Of a DNA stretch of 7,228 nt, positions 5,717 through 7,228 are shown in pieces. Within the stretch, counting starts at the first letter, position 1, and every line of letters starts with the position of its first letter. The notes beneath the pieces were generated by a model, which did no database searches, was not told the origin of the DNA, and worked only from the letters and a program-made list of their open reading frames with translations. Origin of the DNA: an uncultured Chloroflexota bacterium (lineage in GTDB: Bacteria > Chloroflexota > Anaerolineae > Aggregatilineales > Phototrophicaceae); assembly GCA_937864975.1 (NCBI GenBank), contig CALMDI010000089.1, forward strand, positions 1 to 7,228. The letters are read 5' to 3'. A program made the position numbers and the translations under genes.

Positions 5717-6718
5717 TTAAACGTTGGAGGCTTGTTTCACCAGAAGCTCTTCAAGCCGATCCATCGATTCGGCTGCCCCCTGCTCCATGCCGGACTGCAC
5801 CATCCCGTCGCGATCCGCCACCGACTGGAAGACCGATTTGTCGATCAGCGTCGTCTTGCCGTCGCGCTCCTCGAAAATCACCGTCTCAAGCAGGACGTGA
5901 CCCGGCATCCCTTCAAATTCAAAGGTGTAGACCAGTCGCTCCGGCGGCGTAACCTCGTGATAGACGCCGCGAAACGCATACTCGTTGCCGTCGGCGTCGC
6001 GCTGGACGTAGCGCCATTCACCGCCCGGTCTCATGTCCATCTTGTCCACGGTTGTCGTAATGCCTCGGGGTCCCCACCACCGGGGTACCAGCGTGGGATC
6101 CGTGTATGTCCTGAACACAAGGTCGCGCGGCGCATCGAACGTGCGCGTGATGGTGACCTCGTGCATCCCCGGTTCAGCGGTCACGTGTGTTTTTGGCATG
6201 ATGATTTCTCCTTTAGGTTGACGCAGGCTTTCGGCGAGCTTATCGAACGATTCGTTCCAGCCCTCTCCCGTGAGTTCGCTCATCTCCCCTGCCGGGAGAC
6301 CAACGTGCCTCAAGGTCATCGTGGTTTTGCCATCCTGCTCCTCAAACGTCACGATCACGTCCATTTCCAGCGGGAAGTCCTCTGCCATGCCGTAGTGGGA
6401 CGCGGGAACCACATTGCCGTGCTCGTCGGCAAATGAATCGGTATAGACGAGCCGCTCCGGGGGTACGATTTCGCGGTAGACGCCCGTGCTCCAGAAGTCC
6501 CGCCCGTTGGGATCGCGCATACAAAACAGATACTTGCCGCCGACACGGAGATCAATCCGGGCGGTGGGCGACGTGAAATTTTTTGGTCCCCACCAGCGCA
6601 TGACCTGTTCGGGATCCGTCCATGCCTTCCAGACAAGCTCGCGCGGCGCATCGAACGTGCGCGTGATGACAAGCTCTTGCTCCTCAGACTTCGCGGCAGG
6701 ATCATTCCTCGGTGCCAT
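5717..6718 (-). CDS. Tandem two-domain AHSA1/SRPBCC protein
   Basis: This 333-residue protein consists of two copies of the AHSA1-type SRPBCC fold (START/Bet v1-like hydrophobic pocket), which is normally about 150 residues and encoded singly. Domain 1 is roughly residues 15-166 and domain 2 roughly 187-328. Both carry ITRTFDAPR, TDP-x-x-V-x-RWWGP, a GG(K/E)-aromatic strand, D-x-(N/D)G and PPERLVYT in the same order. Domain 1 ends in the usual helix GWNESFDKLAESLRQ. The start ATG at 6718 has AAGGAG seven bases upstream and overlaps the ArsR gene end by 17 bp, so the two are co-transcribed. At the junction, Met174 is itself preceded by a good ribosome binding site. Proteins of this group next to ArsR genes are generally of unknown ligand; stress or xenobiotic response roles are only guesses. 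Confidence 0.88.
   Translation of the reverse strand: MAPRNDPAAKSEEQELVITRTFDAPRELVWKAWTDPEQVMRWWGPKNFTSPTARIDLRVGGKYLFCMRDPNGRDFWSTGVYREIVPPERLVYTDSFADEHGNVVPASHYGMAEDFPLEMDVIVTFEEQDGKTTMTLRHVGLPAGEMSELTGEGWNESFDKLAESLRQPKGEIIMPKTHVTAEPGMHEVTITRTFDAPRDLVFRTYTDPTLVPRWWGPRGITTTVDKMDMRPGGEWRYVQRDADGNEYAFRGVYHEVTPPERLVYTFEFEGMPGHVLLETVIFEERDGKTTLIDKSVFQSVADRDGMVQSGMEQGAAESMDRLEELLVKQASNV
6123..6152 (-). repeat. 30-bp direct repeat, copy in SRPBCC domain 2
   Basis: These 30 bases are identical to 6639-6668 in the same orientation. They encode the ITRTFDAPR strand of the second domain. The two copies are 516 bp (172 codons) apart, so recombination between them would remove exactly one domain in frame. 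Confidence 0.85.
6197..6213 (-). promoter_or_regulatory. Internal ribosome binding site and start codon inside the SRPBCC gene
   Basis: AAGGAG at 6213-6208 stands 8 bases before ATG at 6199-6197, in frame with domain 2. Initiation here would give a 160-residue stand-alone SRPBCC protein of normal family length (5717-6199). An out-of-frame TAA overlaps the Shine-Dalgarno sequence (6215-6213), just where a separate first gene would be expected to end. Confidence 0.6.
6639..6668 (-). repeat. 30-bp direct repeat, copy in SRPBCC domain 1
   Basis: This is the partner of 6123-6152, coding for the equivalent strand of domain 1. A second, shorter identity (11 bases encoding part of the RWWGP motif, 6585-6595 and 6069-6079) lies in the same 516-bp register, consistent with duplication of a single ancestral domain. 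Confidence 0.85.
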
Positions 6719-7037
6719 CGTGCTTCTCCTTTTCCTGAAGTTCGCGCAGATAATCGTCCAGACGATCCATTCGTTCGTTCAACAACTGGCGGTAGGACTC
6801 CAGCCAGCCATCGACCTCGACCAGCGGCTCAGGGCGCAGTTCATACCAGCGGCGCTGGGCATCCTGGCGCACGCGCACCAGGCCCGCCTCGCGCAGCACG
6901 CGCAGGTGCTTCGAGACGCCCGGCTGGCTCAACCCAAGCAGCTCGACCAGCTCGCCGACGAGACGGGGTCGCTCGCGGAGCAAGTCCAGAATGCGCCTGC
7001 GTCTGGGTTCCGCGATGGCGTCGTAGATCGTCGTCAT
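6702..7037 (-). CDS. ArsR-family winged-helix transcriptional repressor
   Basis: This 111-residue protein has the usual length of small ArsR regulators. MTTIYDAIAEPRRRRILDLL (1-20) is the typical first helix pair, LVGELVELLGLSQPGVSKHL (26-45) is the helix-turn-helix with recognition helix SQPGVSKHLRVL, and LVRVRQDAQRRWYELRPEPL (52-71) is the beta wing. The C-terminal part, LESYRQLLNERMDRLDDYLRELQEKEK, is an amphipathic helix likely used for dimerisation. It has no cysteine at all, so it lacks the CxC metal site of ArsR/SmtB sensors; the signal is not evident. The start is the ATG at 7037: the frame is open 29 codons further up, but those codons run through the promoter and lack family resemblance. 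There is no ribosome binding site. It likely represses its own transcript together with the SRPBCC gene. Confidence 0.9.
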   Translation of the reverse strand: MTTIYDAIAEPRRRRILDLLRERPRLVGELVELLGLSQPGVSKHLRVLREAGLVRVRQDAQRRWYELRPEPLVEVDGWLESYRQLLNERMDRLDDYLRELQEKEKHDGTEE

Positions 7038-7043
7038 AGAACG

Positions 7044-7073
7044 AATGTACCACACTTCGTATATAACTGTCAA
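7044..7073 (-). promoter_or_regulatory. Promoter of the ArsR-SRPBCC operon
   Basis: On the minus strand a consensus -35 TTGACA (7073-7068) is followed after 18 bp by TACATT (7049-7044), a 4 of 6 match to the -10 box. The A of the ArsR start codon is 7 bases downstream of the -10, the usual distance of a transcription start. Confidence 0.65.
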
Positions 7074-7081
7074 GGAATATA
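7060..7081. promoter_or_regulatory. Candidate ArsR operator overlapping the -35 box
   Basis: A 22-bp imperfect inverted repeat, TATAT at 7060-7064 against ATATA at 7077-7081 with inner CT/AG pairs, is centred at 7070/7071 on the -35 hexamer. Fourteen of 22 positions are symmetric. ArsR proteins usually bind AT-rich dyads over their own promoters, so autoregulation is a reasonable inference. Confidence 0.4.
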
Positions 7082-7166
7082 AGACAACTTGTCGGTTTGC
7101 GTTGACCAGGTGCGCCCCTGCCAAGCCAGAATTATTTATGGCTGCGCTGGCTGCAAACGACTCGCA

Positions 7167-7184
7167 CGAACGTTCGGGTACCCG
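7167..7184. repeat. Two abutting perfect 10-bp palindromes
   Basis: CGAACGTTCG (7167-7176) and CGGGTACCCG (7175-7184) overlap by two bases in the stretch upstream of the ArsR promoter. No gene is convincingly present between 7082 and the window end, so they may be binding sites for a neighbouring gene or chance. Confidence 0.3.
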
Positions 7185-7228
7185 CGATGCTGAACGGCGT
7201 GCGCTCAGGCGATTTCCGGCGCGACCCA

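Noticed and set aside
5732..6436. Open frame of 234 codons on the plus strand opposite the SRPBCC gene
   Set aside because: Shadow of the two-domain gene; histidine- and arginine-rich with no recognisable domain or ribosome binding site.
6702..7124. Longer ArsR protein starting at 7124
   Set aside because: The extra 29 codons run across the -10 and -35 elements and do not resemble the N-terminus of ArsR proteins.
7167..7176. SOS (LexA) box
   Set aside because: The Gram-positive-type box needs GAAC, four spacer bases and GTTC; here the half sites abut with no spacer.
7132..7228. Open frames reaching the right edge (minus-strand tail ending in TAA at 7132; plus-strand ATG at 7138)
   Set aside because: Each has only about 30 codons, no ribosome binding site and no recognisable motif, so a partial gene cannot be supported.

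Overview
The window is GC-rich bacterial DNA with closely packed genes on both strands. Gene content (a GH4 glycosidase with a PfkB kinase, a DUF2277 protein, a PIG-L deacetylase, and an ArsR regulator paired with AHSA1-type SRPBCC proteins) fits a soil or aquatic Chloroflexota-like organism. That assignment rests on resemblance of the proteins and is tentative.

Layout. The left end carries a minus-strand gene for an exported, cysteine-rich beta-propeller protein resembling glycosidase or sialidase folds (127-1263). Directly upstream of it lies the remnant of an APH-type phosphotransferase gene (1305-1643, minus), which kept only part of the N-lobe. A plus-strand pair follows: a family 4 glycoside hydrolase (1762-3144) and a PfkB sugar kinase (3150-4058), separated by 5 bp and almost certainly one operon. 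They probably release and then phosphorylate a sugar in the cytoplasm.

From 4082 to the right end every gene is on the minus strand. In transcription order these are an ArsR-family repressor (6702-7037), a protein of two fused AHSA1/SRPBCC domains (5717-6718), a DUF1579-like small beta-barrel protein (5111-5563), a DUF2277 protein (4804-5073) and a PIG-L/LmbE deacetylase (4082-4807). The ArsR and SRPBCC genes overlap by 17 bp. The DUF2277 and PIG-L genes overlap by 4 bp. The ArsR gene has a recognisable promoter so close to its ATG that the mRNA may be leaderless, and an imperfect palindrome over the -35 box could be its own operator.

Most notable observations: the two-domain SRPBCC gene keeps an intact ribosome binding site and ATG at the junction between its domains, as if two tandem genes had been fused. 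The GH4 enzyme has a CDSA metal/active-site motif in place of the usual CNVP, CDMP or CHxV. The exported propeller has ten cysteines including a tight cluster of four. No CRISPR array, insertion sequence, rRNA or tRNA was seen, and I do not see strong evidence for a wholly new system here.
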